The notes under the pieces: model-generated
Told to the model about the DNA's origin: nothing
Database searches by the model: none
The model's input: only the letters and a program-made list of their open reading frames with translations
NCBI RefSeq assembly: GCF_016907435.1
Contig: NZ_JAFBBZ010000001.1
Span: 2,542,001 to 2,606,000, forward strand
Direction of reading: 5' to 3'
Source: Nocardioides salarius
GTDB lineage: Bacteria > Actinomycetota > Actinomycetes > Propionibacteriales > Nocardioidaceae
DNA: 64,000 bases
Part shown: positions 17,539 to 26,741 of the stretch, in pieces
How positions within the stretch are numbered: position 1 is the first letter of the stretch
How the letters are laid out: the number at the start of each line of letters is the position of its first letter
Made by a program: the position numbers and the translations under genes

Positions 17539-19062
17539 CTACTGCTCGACCGCGCCGCCCACTCCCTCCACGGGCGACTCGGCGAGCAGCGGCTCCTGGG
17601 CCGCGGCCAGGGAGATGGTGAACACCGAGCCGCCGTAGCGCCCCGGCGCGTAGGCGATGCTCGCGTGCTGGGCCTCGGCGAGGGTGCGCACGACGTAGAG
17701 ACCCAGGCCGGTGCCGGTGGCCACGGTGCCGCTGGCGCGGGTGAACTCGCGGAACAGGTCGCCGCGGAAGTCCTCGGGCACCCCCGGGCCGTGGTCGACG
17801 ACGTCGATGCAGACCCGCTCGCCCTCGCCGCGCACGTGCACCAGGAACGGCGCGCGGGCGTACTTCAGCGCGTTGCCGAGCAGGTTGCCGACCATCTGCT
17901 CCAGCCGCAGGGCGTCGGCCTGGACCTCGCGGTCGTCGTCGATGCGCACCTCGACGACCAGGTCGGGGTCACCGCGGTAGCGGTCGTGGACCAGCGACTC
18001 GATGACCTGTCGCGGACGCACCGGGCGCAGGTCGAGGCGCAGCGTGCCGTGCTGGATCTGGGCCGCGGTGAGCAGGTCGGCGGTGATCGAGTCGAGCATC
18101 CGCGCCTGCCGGGCCACCGAGCCCATCAGCCTGCCCCGCACCTCGGGCTCGAGGTCGCTCTCGCCCCAGTCGCTGGCCTCGGCGATGCCGCAGATGACCG
18201 CGACCGGGCCGCGGATCTCGTGGGCGGTGGTGGCGATGGCGCGGCGCAGCAGCCCCACGTCGTCGGCCGTGGAGTCGAGGAAGACCAGCACCGACCAGCC
18301 GGTACGCCGCATCGTCGCGCGCACCGAGCCGCCGTCGAGCTCGACCTCGAAGGAGGCGTCGGCGTCGAGGCGGTGGTAGGCCACCAGCGTGGCCAGCGGG
18401 CCGGAGACGAAGCCCAGCGGGGTGCCCGGGGCGGCGGTGGGCCCCAGCAGGCGCTGCGCGGTGGTGTTGGCGAAGACGATGCGGAACACCGGCTCGTCGG
18501 CGAGCTCGAGGATGCCCATCGGGGCCAGGCTCAGCGCCTGCCACCACGAGACCTGGCCCGCCGAGGTCGGCGCCGGCGTCGCCCCCGAGTCGGCCTCGGG
18601 GACCGGTGCCGTGTCGTCGGCCGTCGGCTCGGGGGTGGTGACCACCGACAGGGGTCGCGGGGCCCGCGCGGCGGGCGGGCCGGCGGTCACCTCGGCGACG
18701 TAGGTGAGCAGGGAGTCGAGCGAGGCGCCCTTCTGCACGTAGCCGTCGGCGCCGGCGGCCAGCGCGCGCTCCGACATCTGGGTGGCGCCGAAGCCGGAGA
18801 GCACCACGACCTTGGCGCGCGGCACGGCGCGCCGGATCGAGGGCAGCGCCTCCAGCCCGTCCATCACCGGCATCGACAGGTCGAGCAGCACCAGGTCGGG
18901 TCGCAGCTCGCGCACCACCTCGATGCCCCGGCGGCCGTCGCCTGCCTCGCCCACCACGTCGTACCCGCCTCGGCCCAGGGCCAGGCGCAGCAGGTCGCGC
19001 AGGTCGGCGGTGTCGTCGATGACCACGACCCGCAGCGGTCGGGCTCGGGCTGCTGCGCTCAC
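17539..19062 (-). CDS. Hybrid sensor kinase with N-terminal receiver (REC-PAS-HisKA-HATPase)
   Basis: The 507-residue protein begins with a receiver domain (VVVIDDTADLRDLLRLALG, phosphoacceptor Asp in LLDLSMPVMDG, Lys in GYVQKGAS). A Pro/Thr-rich linker follows, then a PAS-like domain around residues 180-270 (ADEPVFRIVFANTTAQRLLG). A HisKA helix with His in TTAHEIRGPVAVICG and an ATPase domain with GNLLGNALKYARA and GTGLGLYVVRTLAEAQ complete it. It has no membrane helix and no DNA-binding output. GTG 19062 overlaps the stop of the upstream membrane protein, so that protein is its likely input partner. Confidence 0.85.
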   Translation of the reverse strand: MSAAARARPLRVVVIDDTADLRDLLRLALGRGGYDVVGEAGDGRRGIEVVRELRPDLVLLDLSMPVMDGLEALPSIRRAVPRAKVVVLSGFGATQMSERALAAGADGYVQKGASLDSLLTYVAEVTAGPPAARAPRPLSVVTTPEPTADDTAPVPEADSGATPAPTSAGQVSWWQALSLAPMGILELADEPVFRIVFANTTAQRLLGPTAAPGTPLGFVSGPLATLVAYHRLDADASFEVELDGGSVRATMRRTGWSVLVFLDSTADDVGLLRRAIATTAHEIRGPVAVICGIAEASDWGESDLEPEVRGRLMGSVARQARMLDSITADLLTAAQIQHGTLRLDLRPVRPRQVIESLVHDRYRGDPDLVVEVRIDDDREVQADALRLEQMVGNLLGNALKYARAPFLVHVRGEGERVCIDVVDHGPGVPEDFRGDLFREFTRASGTVATGTGLGLYVVRTLAEAQHASIAYAPGRYGGSVFTISLAAAQEPLLAESPVEGVGGAVEQ

Positions 19063-19685
19063 GGGACGGGCCTCTCTGGTGGGCCCGCGGGGCCGTCCGG
19101 GGGCGGCTCGCGGACGATGTCGGCGGCGGCGCTGCGCACCAGCTCGAGCGACTGGCTCGCGCTCGTGCTGCCGAGCAGGTCGGTGATGATCCGGCTGGCG
19201 GAGTCGATGGAGGCGGTCAGGGCTGCCTGGGCGCGCGCGGTGTCGTCGAGGTCGAGGGCCATCTTGGCCACCACGAGGCCCTGCAGCACCGTGTCGTTGA
19301 GCTCGAGGGCCTGCTGCTCGCGCTGGCGCAGGTCCTGGAAGAGCTGGGCGCCCTCCATCAGCGACGAGTACTGGCGGCGCTGGGTCCAGTAGTAGATGCC
19401 GACGGCGGCGCCGACGACGTCCCACAGCGCCAGCGGCCAGCCCCACGCGGTGCGCATCGCCAGGCCCTGGGTGTCGTCGAGGCCGAAGGCGGGCAGCAGC
19501 ATGTGCACCGAGTGCGCGCCGTGGTGGACCGCGCAGGTCAGGAAGATCGCGGCGGTCGCGGCGCCGAGCGGGTTGCTGCGCAGCTGGTTGGAGCGCGCCA
19601 GCGGCACCACGATGGCGGTGCTGATGAGCAGGTAGGCGATCGCGATCAACGCGTTGCAGACCATCCCGACGATCCACGGCTCCAT
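19059..19685 (-). CDS. Three-helix membrane protein resembling the ethylene-receptor sensor domain
   Basis: This 208-residue protein has three membrane helices (about residues 4-30, 38-64, 82-101). They align with the ETR1 sensor: IAIAYLLIS against the ETR1 first helix, and IFLTCAVHHGAH with Cys-51 and His-55 at the spacing of the copper ligands Cys-65/His-69. Tyr-18 and Ile-21 also agree. The key Asp-25 is replaced by Asn-11, and Pro-36 by Ser-22. The cytoplasmic part (residues 120-172) looks like a HisKA_3 helix hairpin, but ELND replaces the ELHD phosphoacceptor and no ATPase domain follows. It is probably a sensory subunit for the REC-PAS-kinase encoded next. ATG 19685 lies two bases after the upstream stop. 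Confidence 0.65.
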   Translation of the reverse strand: MEPWIVGMVCNALIAIAYLLISTAIVVPLARSNQLRSNPLGAATAAIFLTCAVHHGAHSVHMLLPAFGLDDTQGLAMRTAWGWPLALWDVVGAAVGIYYWTQRRQYSSLMEGAQLFQDLRQREQQALELNDTVLQGLVVAKMALDLDDTARAQAALTASIDSASRIITDLLGSTSASQSLELVRSAAADIVREPPPDGPAGPPERPVP

Positions 19686-19687
19686 GC

Positions 19688-20404
19688 TCAACCCCCCGTC
19701 CCGCTCAGCGACAGCAGGCCCAGCGCCGTGACGGAGGCGCCGAGGAACGCGGTGGCGGCGGGGTGCCACCGCCCCGGGGGCGTACGTCGTCCGCCCGGCG
19801 CCCTGCGCAGCAGCGCCAGGCAGGCGCCCACGACGACGAGCTCCCACGCCAGGGCGGCGAGGTCCCAGGCGCCGACGGCCTCGGGGGCGGGCAGCAGGCC
19901 CAGCGGCAGCCCGGAGGTGCGGCTCAGCGCCCACAGGGCGATGCAGGCGCCGTTGCCCACGACGCCGGCCAGCAGCAGGCCGCGACCGGGCCGGCCGCGC
20001 AGCGCCACTGCGGTCCAGGCGAGCTGGGCCAGGGCGGCCGCGGCGAAGAAGAGCCCGAAGACGGTCTGCGCGCGCAGGTGGGCGGGGCCCATCGCGGCGT
20101 GCACCCCTGCCGCCGCACCGCTGGCGACCAGGGCGAGCGGCAGCAGCGCGTCGGCGGGCCCCGGGGGCGCGGGCGCACGCACGGAGGTGGTCGCCGGCAC
20201 CGGGCGCACGCCCAGCGTGCCGCTGGTGGCGGCGCGGCGCAGCGCGGCGACGCGCAGGTCGTGGGCGTCCGGGGGCCGGTGCCCCGCCGGCAGCAGGCGC
20301 GCGCCCAGCAGCCAGGCGAGCGCGACGAGCCCGCCGACCACCAGTGCGTAGTGCACGGTGTGGGCGGCTGTGCTGGCACTCGTGGCGCCTACCCAGGCCG
20401 TCAC
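19688..20404 (-). CDS. Multi-spanning membrane protein, first gene of the sensor operon
   Basis: A 238-residue Ala/Leu/Gly-rich protein with about seven predicted membrane helices, including HYALVVGGLVALAWLLGARL, ADALLPLALVASGAAAG and TVFGLFFAAAALAQLAWTAV. A His in HTVHYAL and the segment GVHAAMGPAHL are possible metal-linked residues. The family is not recognised; DUF5134-like proteins have a similar outline. GTG 20404 has GGAGGGG seven bases upstream. It is separated by only two bases from the ETR1-like gene, so it may form part of the same sensor complex. Confidence 0.6.
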   Translation of the reverse strand: MTAWVGATSASTAAHTVHYALVVGGLVALAWLLGARLLPAGHRPPDAHDLRVAALRRAATSGTLGVRPVPATTSVRAPAPPGPADALLPLALVASGAAAGVHAAMGPAHLRAQTVFGLFFAAAALAQLAWTAVALRGRPGRGLLLAGVVGNGACIALWALSRTSGLPLGLLPAPEAVGAWDLAALAWELVVVGACLALLRRAPGGRRTPPGRWHPAATAFLGASVTALGLLSLSGTGG

Positions 20405-20515
20405 CGGCTTCCCCTCCGGGCCCGTCCTCCCCAGGTGGGCCCTGCTCCGAGCCCCACGCTAGGGCGCCCGTGCGGCGGTGCGAGCGGAATCACAGAAAAT
20501 TTGTCGACCGTCAAA

Positions 20516-20536
20516 GTTGAGCGGAACAGACTCAAC
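20516..20536. promoter_or_regulatory. HAIR element (HspR operator) upstream of clpB
   Basis: GTTGAGC and ACTCAAC are separated by seven bases, the same architecture as the copy before dnaK. A further half-site TTGAGC stands at 20547-20552 and could act as a -35 box or a second weak contact. The clpB start is 90 bases downstream. HspR from the dnaK operon should repress here. Confidence 0.9.
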
Positions 20537-20625
20537 TCCTGGCGCGTTGAGCACGGTGACAGCGACAATCGTCGTGTCGGCGAGATCCGTCCCGCCCGCC
20601 GGGACCCGCACCTGGAGGAGACCCC

Positions 20626-23220
20626 ATGAGCCAGTTCGGTGCCGAGAAGTTCACCACCCGCAGCCGCGAGGCCATCGAGACCGCCCAGCGCCTGGCCACC
20701 ACCTCGGGCCACAGCCACACCGAGCCCGTGCACCTCCTCGTCGCCCTGCTCGGCCAGGACGACGGCACCACCCGCAGCCTGGTCACCAAGGCCGGCGTCG
20801 ACGTGCAGCAGCTCGTGGCCGGGGCCGGCTCGGCGCTCGAGGCGCTGCCGCGCGCCAGCGGCGCGACGGTCCAGCAGCCCGCCGCCTCCGCCGCGCTGAC
20901 CCGGGTGCTGGCCGGCGCGCTCGACCTGGCCGCCTCGATGAAGGACGACTACGTCGCCACCGAGCACCTGCTGATCGCGATGGCCGGCACCGAGTCGAGC
21001 GCCCAGAAGGTGCTCGCCGACGCCGGGCTCACCGAGGCCGGCCTGCGCGAGGGGCTCACCGCCGTGCGCGGCAACCGCCGCGTCACCAGCCAGGACGCGG
21101 AGTCGACGTACGAGTCGCTCGAGAAGTACTCCGTCGACCTCACCGCCGCCGCCGAGGAGGGCCGCCTCGACCCGGTCATCGGCCGCGACGCCGAGATCCG
21201 CCGCGTCGTGCAGGTGCTGAGCCGGCGCACCAAGAACAACCCCGTGCTCATCGGCGAGCCCGGCGTCGGCAAGACCGCAGTCGTCGAGGGCCTGGCCCAG
21301 CGCGTCGTCGACGGCGACGTGCCCGACTCGCTCAAGGGCCGTCGGGTGCTCAGCCTCGACCTGGCCGCGATGGTCGCCGGCGCGAAGTACCGCGGCGAGT
21401 TCGAGGAGCGGCTCAAGGCCGTCCTCGAGGAGGTCAAGGAGGCCGGCGGGCAGGTCATCACCTTCATCGACGAGCTGCACACCGTGGTGGGCGCGGGCGC
21501 CGGCGGCGACTCCGCGATGGACGCCGGCAACATGCTCAAGCCGATGCTGGCGCGCGGCGAGCTGCACATGATCGGCGCCACCACCCTCGACGAGTACCGG
21601 GAGCGGATCGAGAAGGACCCGGCGCTGGAGCGCCGCTTCCAGCAGGTCTTCGTCGGCGAGCCCAGCGTCGAGGACACCATCCAGATCCTGCGCGGCATCC
21701 AGGAGAAGTACGAGGCGCACCACGGGGTGCGCATCACCGACGCCGCGCTGGTGGCCGCCGCCACCCTCTCCGACCGCTACATCAGCGGGCGCCAGCTGCC
21801 CGACAAGGCCATCGACCTCATCGACGAGGCCTCCTCGCGGCTGCGGATGGAGATCGAGTCCTCGCCCGAGGAGATCGACCAGCTGCGCCGCCACGTCGAC
21901 CGGCTCAAGATGGAGGAGTTCGCGCTGGCCAAGGAGAGCGACGAGGCCTCCGTCGAGCGGCTCGGGTCGCTGCGCGCCGACCTCGCCGACGCCGAGGAGG
22001 AGCTGCGCGGGCTCGAGGCCCGCTGGGAGTCCGAGAAGGCCTCCCTCGAGGGCGAGGGCGAGCTGCGCCGCCAGCTCGACGGCCTGCGCATCGAGGCCGA
22101 GCGGCTCCAGCGCGAGGGCGACCTGGGCCGCGCCAGCGAGATCCTCTACGGCCGCATCCCCCAGCTCGAGCAGCAGATCGAGGCCGCGGCCGCCGCCGAG
22201 AGCGGCCAGGTCGAGGGCACCGAGCCGCTGGTCGGCGAGGAGGTCGGCCCCGAGCAGATCGCCGAGGTCGTCGAGGCCTGGACCGGCATCCCCACCGGCC
22301 GGATGCTGCAGGGCGAGAGCGCCAAGCTGCTCGAGATGGAGCAGGTCATCGGCGAGCGGCTCATCGGCCAGCGCCAGGCGGTCACCGCGGTCAGCGACGC
22401 CGTACGCCGCTCGCGCGCCGGCATCGCCGACCCCAACCGACCCACCGGCTCGTTCCTCTTCCTCGGCCCCACCGGCACCGGCAAGACCGAGCTGGCCAAG
22501 TCGCTGGCCGACTTCCTCTTCGACGACGAGCGCGCGATCGTGCGCATCGACATGAGCGAGTACTCCGAGAAGCACTCGGTCTCGCGGCTGGTCGGTGCCC
22601 CTCCCGGCTACGTCGGCTACGACGAGGGCGGCCAGCTGACCGAGGCGGTGCGCCGCCGGCCCTACTCGGTGGTGCTGCTCGACGAGGTCGAGAAGGCGCA
22701 CCCGGAGGTCTTCGACATCCTGCTGCAGGTCCTCGACGACGGCCGGCTGACCGACGGGCAGGGCCGCACCGTCGACTTCCGCAACACGCTGCTGATCCTG
22801 ACCTCCAACCTGGGCTCGCAGTACCTCGTCGACCCCGCGCTCGACGCGGAGGCCAGCCGAGAGAAGGTCCTGGCGCTGGTGCGGGCCTCGTTCAAGCCCG
22901 AGTTCCTCAACCGGCTCGACGAGATCGTCACCTTCGAGTCGCTGAGTCAGGAGGCGCTGACCCACATCGTCGACCTGCAGCTGGCGCTGCTGGAGAAGCG
23001 GCTGGCGGTGCGGCGGATCTCGATCGAGGTCACCGACGCCGCGCGCCGCTGGCTTGCCGAGACCGGCTACGACCCGGCGTACGGCGCCCGGCCGCTGCGC
23101 CGGCTGATCCAGACCGCCATCGGCGACCGGCTCGCGCGGATGCTCATCGGCGGCGAGGTCGTCGACGGGGGAGCGGTGCACGTCGACGTCGGCGTGGACG
23201 GGCTGGTGCTGGGCGCCTGA
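20626..23220 (+). CDS. clpB: Protein disaggregase ClpB
   Basis: This is an 864-residue Hsp100 with all parts: an N-domain ([16 protein letters not shown]), a first AAA+ module with Walker A GEPGVGKT near residue 210 and the loop [16 protein letters not shown], and a coiled-coil middle domain (about 400-525). The second AAA+ module has GPTGTGKT near residue 614 and [16 protein letters not shown]. It pulls proteins out of aggregates together with DnaK. GGAG precedes ATG 20626. A HAIR element upstream places it in the HspR regulon. Confidence 0.98.
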   Translation: MSQFGAEKFTTRSREAIETAQRLATTSGHSHTEPVHLLVALLGQDDGTTRSLVTKAGVDVQQLVAGAGSALEALPRASGATVQQPAASAALTRVLAGALDLAASMKDDYVATEHLLIAMAGTESSAQKVLADAGLTEAGLREGLTAVRGNRRVTSQDAESTYESLEKYSVDLTAAAEEGRLDPVIGRDAEIRRVVQVLSRRTKNNPVLIGEPGVGKTAVVEGLAQRVVDGDVPDSLKGRRVLSLDLAAMVAGAKYRGEFEERLKAVLEEVKEAGGQVITFIDELHTVVGAGAGGDSAMDAGNMLKPMLARGELHMIGATTLDEYRERIEKDPALERRFQQVFVGEPSVEDTIQILRGIQEKYEAHHGVRITDAALVAAATLSDRYISGRQLPDKAIDLIDEASSRLRMEIESSPEEIDQLRRHVDRLKMEEFALAKESDEASVERLGSLRADLADAEEELRGLEARWESEKASLEGEGELRRQLDGLRIEAERLQREGDLGRASEILYGRIPQLEQQIEAAAAAESGQVEGTEPLVGEEVGPEQIAEVVEAWTGIPTGRMLQGESAKLLEMEQVIGERLIGQRQAVTAVSDAVRRSRAGIADPNRPTGSFLFLGPTGTGKTELAKSLADFLFDDERAIVRIDMSEYSEKHSVSRLVGAPPGYVGYDEGGQLTEAVRRRPYSVVLLDEVEKAHPEVFDILLQVLDDGRLTDGQGRTVDFRNTLLILTSNLGSQYLVDPALDAEASREKVLALVRASFKPEFLNRLDEIVTFESLSQEALTHIVDLQLALLEKRLAVRRISIEVTDAARRWLAETGYDPAYGARPLRRLIQTAIGDRLARMLIGGEVVDGGAVHVDVGVDGLVLGA

Positions 23221-23240
23221 CGCCGCTGGCGGGACCGCCG

Positions 23241-23276
23241 GCGGGGGCGGCCGGGCTCAGGCCCGGTCGCCCCCGC
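23241..23276. terminator. Hairpin terminator between clpB and doxX-like gene
   Basis: A 16-base-pair stem with one G-U pair (GCGGGGGCGGCCGGGC with its partner) has the loop TCAG, and this TCA is the stop codon of the converging DoxX-family gene. The right arm is therefore coding sequence. Confidence 0.7.
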
Positions 23277-23667
23277 GGCGCCGGCCGAGCCAGCCGCCCC
23301 CGAAGAGCGCCCAGACCACCAGGACCGGCTGGAAGAACAGCCGGACGAGGCGGGCGCGGTCGGTGTCGAGGCCGAACGCGTCGGTGCCCTCGACGTACTG
23401 CGCCACGTTGCCGGGGAAGATCACCACGAAGAACGCCGCGAGCAGCGCCCCGACGAGCCGGCGCCGCCGCGGCAGGGCCACGAAGGCCGCTCCCAGGCCG
23501 ATCTCCACGACGCCCGAGCCGACCACGACCAGGTCGTCGTCGAGGGGGAACCAGTCGGGGACCTGCGCCTGGAACTCGGCGCGCTGGGTGGTCAGGTGCA
23601 GCACCCCGGCGCCCACCATGGCCGAGCCGAGCAGGAGTCGAGAGGCGGTGCGCAGCATCGAGGACAT
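23257..23667 (-). CDS. DoxX family membrane protein
   Basis: The 136-residue protein has four hydrophobic helices (LLLGSAMVGAGVLHL, LVVVGSGVVEIGLGAAFVAL, LVGALLAAFFVVIFPGNVAQYV, LVRLFFQPVLVVWALFGGGWL), the plan of DoxX/DoxD-like proteins. Members are linked to redox or membrane-stress functions in other bacteria, but none of that is shown here. The ATG is preceded by TAGGCT ending six bases upstream, so it is probably leaderless. Confidence 0.8.
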   Translation of the reverse strand: MSSMLRTASRLLLGSAMVGAGVLHLTTQRAEFQAQVPDWFPLDDDLVVVGSGVVEIGLGAAFVALPRRRRLVGALLAAFFVVIFPGNVAQYVEGTDAFGLDTDRARLVRLFFQPVLVVWALFGGGWLGRRRGGDRA

Positions 23668-23673
23668 GACGCC

Positions 23674-23679
23674 AGCCTA
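23674..23679 (-). promoter_or_regulatory. -10 hexamer TAGGCT, leaderless start of the DoxX gene
   Basis: On the minus strand TAGGCT is followed by GGCGTC and then ATG 23667, again a six-base gap with no ribosome site. Confidence 0.5.
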
Positions 23680-23735
23680 GGAGCCGGCCTCGGGCGGCGC
23701 GGTCGTCTCACCTGCCGTCTGGTGGAATGGGTGCC

Positions 23736-24860
23736 ATGTCAGATGCCGCCCCCGCCCGACCGCGGCAGGTGACGGTCGCTGCCTGGCTGATCATCCTCGG
23801 CTCGGTCTTCGTCGTCTTCTCCGCCTTCGGCCAGGTCTCCGCCGGCAGCTCGCTCGAGACCCGCGAACGCATCGAGACCCTGCTCTCCGAGCCGCCCGCC
23901 GACGGTCTGGGCCTCGCGGTCGACACCGTGCTCGAGATCCTGCGGATCGTCGCGATGGTCGCGGCGGCCGCCGCGACCGCCACCGCGATCCTGGGCACGC
24001 AGGTGCTGCAGCGCTCCCGGTCGGCCCGCCTGTGGCTCTCGGTGCTGGCGGTGCCGCTCTTCCTCTCCGCCGCCTTCATCGGCGGCTTCATGGGCGCGCT
24101 GGTCGCGGCCGCCGTGGTGATGCTGTGGCTGCAGCCGGCCCGCTCCTGGCTGGCCGGCGAGCCGCTGCCCGAGCGCTTCAACGCCGACGGCACCCTGCGC
24201 AAGGCCGAGGAGGCGCCGCGCAAGCAGACCGCTCCGCCCACCGCGCCTCCGACGCCTCCCGCTCCCCGGCACGAGCAGGAGCGCCAGCCGGTCGGTCACG
24301 CCGGCCCGCCGCCGCCGGCGGCGTACCCCCAGCAGCAGCCCGGCCCGGCGCCGTACGCCGGCTTCGGCCAGGCGCAGCCCGAGCGGCCCCAGACGGCCCC
24401 GGTCGGCGGGCACGCCGCCCGCCCCCAGCGGCGCCCGGCCGCGCTGGCCTGGGCCTGCGCGCTGGTCTGGGTCGGCAGCGGCCTGGCCGTCGCTCTGATG
24501 CTGCTGGCCTCGCTGGTCTTCTCGGTCGTCACCGAGGCCGAGCTCCTGGAGGCCGCTGGTGACCAGCGTGCCGAGCTGGCGGCCCAGATCGAGGACCTGG
24601 GCTGGGAGAGCCTCGTCCAGGGCATCTACGCGACGACCGCGGTCCTGGTCCTGGGGGGCATCGTGGCCAGCGTGCTGGCCGTGCTCGCCTTCCGCGGCGT
24701 GCGCTGGGCCCGCATCGCCCTGACCGTCTCGACCGGCGCCCTGACCGGCATGCTGCTCGCGGCGGTGGTCGCGGCTCCGCCGATGGTGCTGGTGCTCGTC
24801 CCCGTCGCCGCCACGTTCGTCCTGCTGCTGCTGCCGGGCGTGCGCGCCTGGCGACGCTGA
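23736..24860 (+). CDS. Membrane protein with proline-rich central linker, unknown function
   Basis: The 374-residue protein has an N-terminal hydrophobic half with about four helices (VTVAAWLIILGSVFVVFSAF, LRIVAMVAAAAATATAIL, LWLSVLAVPLFLSAAFIGGF). A long Pro/Gln/Ala-rich cytoplasmic linker follows (about 165-235), then a C-terminal half with four helices starting ALAWACALVWVGSGLAVAL. The two halves begin with a similar motif and may be an ancient duplication. No catalytic motif is seen. ATG 23736 is preferred over ATG 23727 because TGGAAT ends seven bases upstream. The stop codon lies in the first unit of repeat site B. Confidence 0.7.
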   Translation: MSDAAPARPRQVTVAAWLIILGSVFVVFSAFGQVSAGSSLETRERIETLLSEPPADGLGLAVDTVLEILRIVAMVAAAAATATAILGTQVLQRSRSARLWLSVLAVPLFLSAAFIGGFMGALVAAAVVMLWLQPARSWLAGEPLPERFNADGTLRKAEEAPRKQTAPPTAPPTPPAPRHEQERQPVGHAGPPPPAAYPQQQPGPAPYAGFGQAQPERPQTAPVGGHAARPQRRPAALAWACALVWVGSGLAVALMLLASLVFSVVTEAELLEAAGDQRAELAAQIEDLGWESLVQGIYATTAVLVLGGIVASVLAVLAFRGVRWARIALTVSTGALTGMLLAAVVAAPPMVLVLVPVAATFVLLLLPGVRAWRR

Positions 24861-24933
24861 CCCGGCCCAGATCTCGCGCTGACCCGGCCTGAACTTCGCG
24901 CCGACCCGGCCCGGACCTCCCGGGTCGGCGTCA
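24856..24933. repeat. Array of 22-base stop-codon repeats, site B (3 units plus inverted half)
   Basis: Three exact 22-base periods start at 24856, 24878 and 24900. Next comes GGGTCGGCGTC, which pairs with the start of the third unit (8-base stem, 14-base loop). The array begins with the TGA stop of the membrane-protein gene and ends on the TCA stop of the aminotransferase gene, so it fills the whole convergent gap. Confidence 0.85.
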
Positions 24934-26145
24934 GGCGGTGAGGTCGGCGGCGGCCAGCCGGGCCAGGCCGTCCTCGATCACCGGCACGGTCTTGCAGAAG
25001 GCGAAGCGCACCAGGTGCCGCCCGGCGTCGGAGTCGGGGTAGAAGCCGCGCAGCGGGATCGCGACGACGCCGGCGCGCTCGGGCAGGGCCAGGCAGAAGG
25101 CCGTGGAGTCCTCCCAGCCCAGGTGCTCGACGTCGACGCTGGCGAAGTAGGTGCCCTGCGGCACCCGCGACGGGAGCCCGGCCGCCCCGAGGCCCGCGCA
25201 GAGCAGGTCGCGCCGCGACTGCAGGTCGCGGGCCAGCTCGAGCGGGAAGCCGGCCTCCTCGCGCAGGGCCTGGGCGACCGCCGGCTGCAGCGGCGAGCCC
25301 GAGGTGAAGGTCAGCCACTGCTTGGCGCCCAGCACCGCCTCGACCAGGTACGACGGCCCGGTGGCCCAGCCGACCTTCCAGCCGGTGAACGACCACGACT
25401 TGCCCACCGACGACAGGCTCAGGGTGCGCTCGGCCATCCCCGGCAGCGTGCTGATCGGGGTGTGCACGGCGTCGTCGAAGACCAGGTGCTCGTAGACCTC
25501 GTCGGTGATCACCACCAGGTCGTGCTCGACCGCGACGTCGGCCACGGCCTGCAGCTCGTCGGGGCCGAGGACGGTGCCGGTGGGGTTGTGCGGGGAGTTC
25601 AGCAGCACGAACCGGGTGCGCGGCGTGACCGCGGCGCGCAGCTCGGCCACGTCGAGGCGGTAGTCGGGCGCGCGCAGGGTGACCGGGCGTCGTACGCCGC
25701 CGGCCATCTGGATCATCGCGACGTAGGAGTCGTAGTAGGGCTCGAGCACCACCACCTCGTCGCCCGGGTCGACCAGGCCGAGCAGCGCGGCCGCGATGCC
25801 CTCGGTGGCGCCCGTGGTGGCGCAGACCTGGGTGTCGGGGTCGAGGTCGATGCCGTAGTGGCGGCGCTGGTGCTCGGCGACCGCCCGCCGCAGCGCCGGC
25901 ACGCCGGTGCCGGGGGCGTACTGGTTGGCGCCCTCCTCGACGGCCTGCGCGACCCGCGCGCGGCTGCTGGCCGGCCCGTCGACGTCGGGGAAGCCCTGGC
26001 CCAGGTTGACCGCCCCGGTGCGCAGCGCGAGCGCCGACATCTGCGTGAAGATCGTCGGTGGGATGCCGTCGAGGCGGTGCGCGGGGGAGGCGCCGCGGGG
26101 CCGGGGGACGGTGGAGGAGGCGGAGGACGCGCCGGGTGCAGCCAT
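24931..26145 (-). CDS. PLP-dependent class I/II aminotransferase
   Basis: This 404-residue fold-type I aminotransferase has NSPHNPTGTVL, DEVYEHLVFD, the PLP lysine in SVGKSWSFTGWKVGW, and a C-terminal RFAFCKT with the carboxylate-binding Arg. It is closest to the actinobacterial group annotated as succinyldiaminopimelate (DapC, Rv0858c-like) or kynurenine/methionine aminotransferases. The precise substrate is not certain. The N-terminus is Ala/Ser/Pro-rich, and a later start at the VNLGQGFPD homology region is not needed. TACGGT ends six bases before ATG 26145, so a leaderless mRNA is likely. Confidence 0.88.
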   Translation of the reverse strand: MAAPGASSASSTVPRPRGASPAHRLDGIPPTIFTQMSALALRTGAVNLGQGFPDVDGPASSRARVAQAVEEGANQYAPGTGVPALRRAVAEHQRRHYGIDLDPDTQVCATTGATEGIAAALLGLVDPGDEVVVLEPYYDSYVAMIQMAGGVRRPVTLRAPDYRLDVAELRAAVTPRTRFVLLNSPHNPTGTVLGPDELQAVADVAVEHDLVVITDEVYEHLVFDDAVHTPISTLPGMAERTLSLSSVGKSWSFTGWKVGWATGPSYLVEAVLGAKQWLTFTSGSPLQPAVAQALREEAGFPLELARDLQSRRDLLCAGLGAAGLPSRVPQGTYFASVDVEHLGWEDSTAFCLALPERAGVVAIPLRGFYPDSDAGRHLVRFAFCKTVPVIEDGLARLAAADLTA

Positions 26146-26151
26146 GGCCCC

Positions 26152-26157
26152 ACCGTA
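26152..26157 (-). promoter_or_regulatory. -10 hexamer TACGGT, leaderless start of the aminotransferase
   Basis: On the minus strand TACGGT is followed by GGGGCC and then ATG 26145. The spacing equals that of the TAGGCT boxes elsewhere in the window. Confidence 0.45.
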
Positions 26158-26189
26158 GCCACGCGCCCGGGTCGGGTTGAATGTCCCGC

Positions 26190-26741
26190 GTGAGCGAGAC
26201 GACTGCTGCCCCCGACGCCGCCCTGGCCGCCGACATCGACGCGCTGTGCCGCCTGACCGGCAGCTTCACCCTGCGCTCGGGCCAGGTGGCCCCGGAGTAC
26301 TTCGACAAGTACCTCTTCGAGTCCGACCCGGCGCTGCTGCTGCGGGTGGCGCGCCAGATGGTGGGCCTGCTGCCCGACGACCCCGACGGCACCGGGCTGC
26401 TCGGCGGCCTCGAGCTCGGCGGCGTGCCGATCGCCACCATGGTCTCGAGCCTGACCGGGCGACCGGCGCTCTTCGTGCGCAAGAAGGCCAAGGAGTACGG
26501 CACCTGCAAGCTCGCGGAGGGCCCCGGCGTCGAGGGTCGCCGTGTGACGCTGATCGAGGACGTCATCACCACCGGCGGCGCCGTGCGCGACGCGACCAAC
26601 GCGCTGCGCGCCGCAGGCGCGGTCGTCGAGGTCGTCGTCTGCGCGATCGACCGCAGCCCCGAGGGCCAGGACCCGCTGGCCGACGTCGGGCTCGAGGTGC
26701 GCCCGGTGCTGACCAAGGCCCAGCTGGACGCCGTCTCGTGA
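26190..26741 (+). CDS. pyrE: Orotate phosphoribosyltransferase
   Basis: The 183-residue enzyme has the PRPP-binding motif VTLIEDVITTGGAVRDA, the flexible-loop region VRKKAKEYGTCKLAEG and FTLRSGQVAPEYFDKY. It makes OMP from orotate and PRPP in pyrimidine synthesis. ATG 26181 would add three residues. GTG 26190 is preferred because a weak TTGAAT box ends seven bases before it, as in the leaderless genes nearby. It overlaps the DUF368 gene by four bases, so the two are coexpressed. Confidence 0.95.
   Translation: MSETTAAPDAALAADIDALCRLTGSFTLRSGQVAPEYFDKYLFESDPALLLRVARQMVGLLPDDPDGTGLLGGLELGGVPIATMVSSLTGRPALFVRKKAKEYGTCKLAEGPGVEGRRVTLIEDVITTGGAVRDATNALRAAGAVVEVVVCAIDRSPEGQDPLADVGLEVRPVLTKAQLDAVS

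Noticed and set aside
19650..19670. A second KstR-like palindrome (AACGCGTT)
   Set aside because: It lies inside a coding sequence and lacks the outer T and A of the consensus.
20401..23181. Long minus-strand frame opposite clpB (over 900 codons)
   Set aside because: Composition is that of an antisense shadow of a GC-rich gene and no domain was seen.
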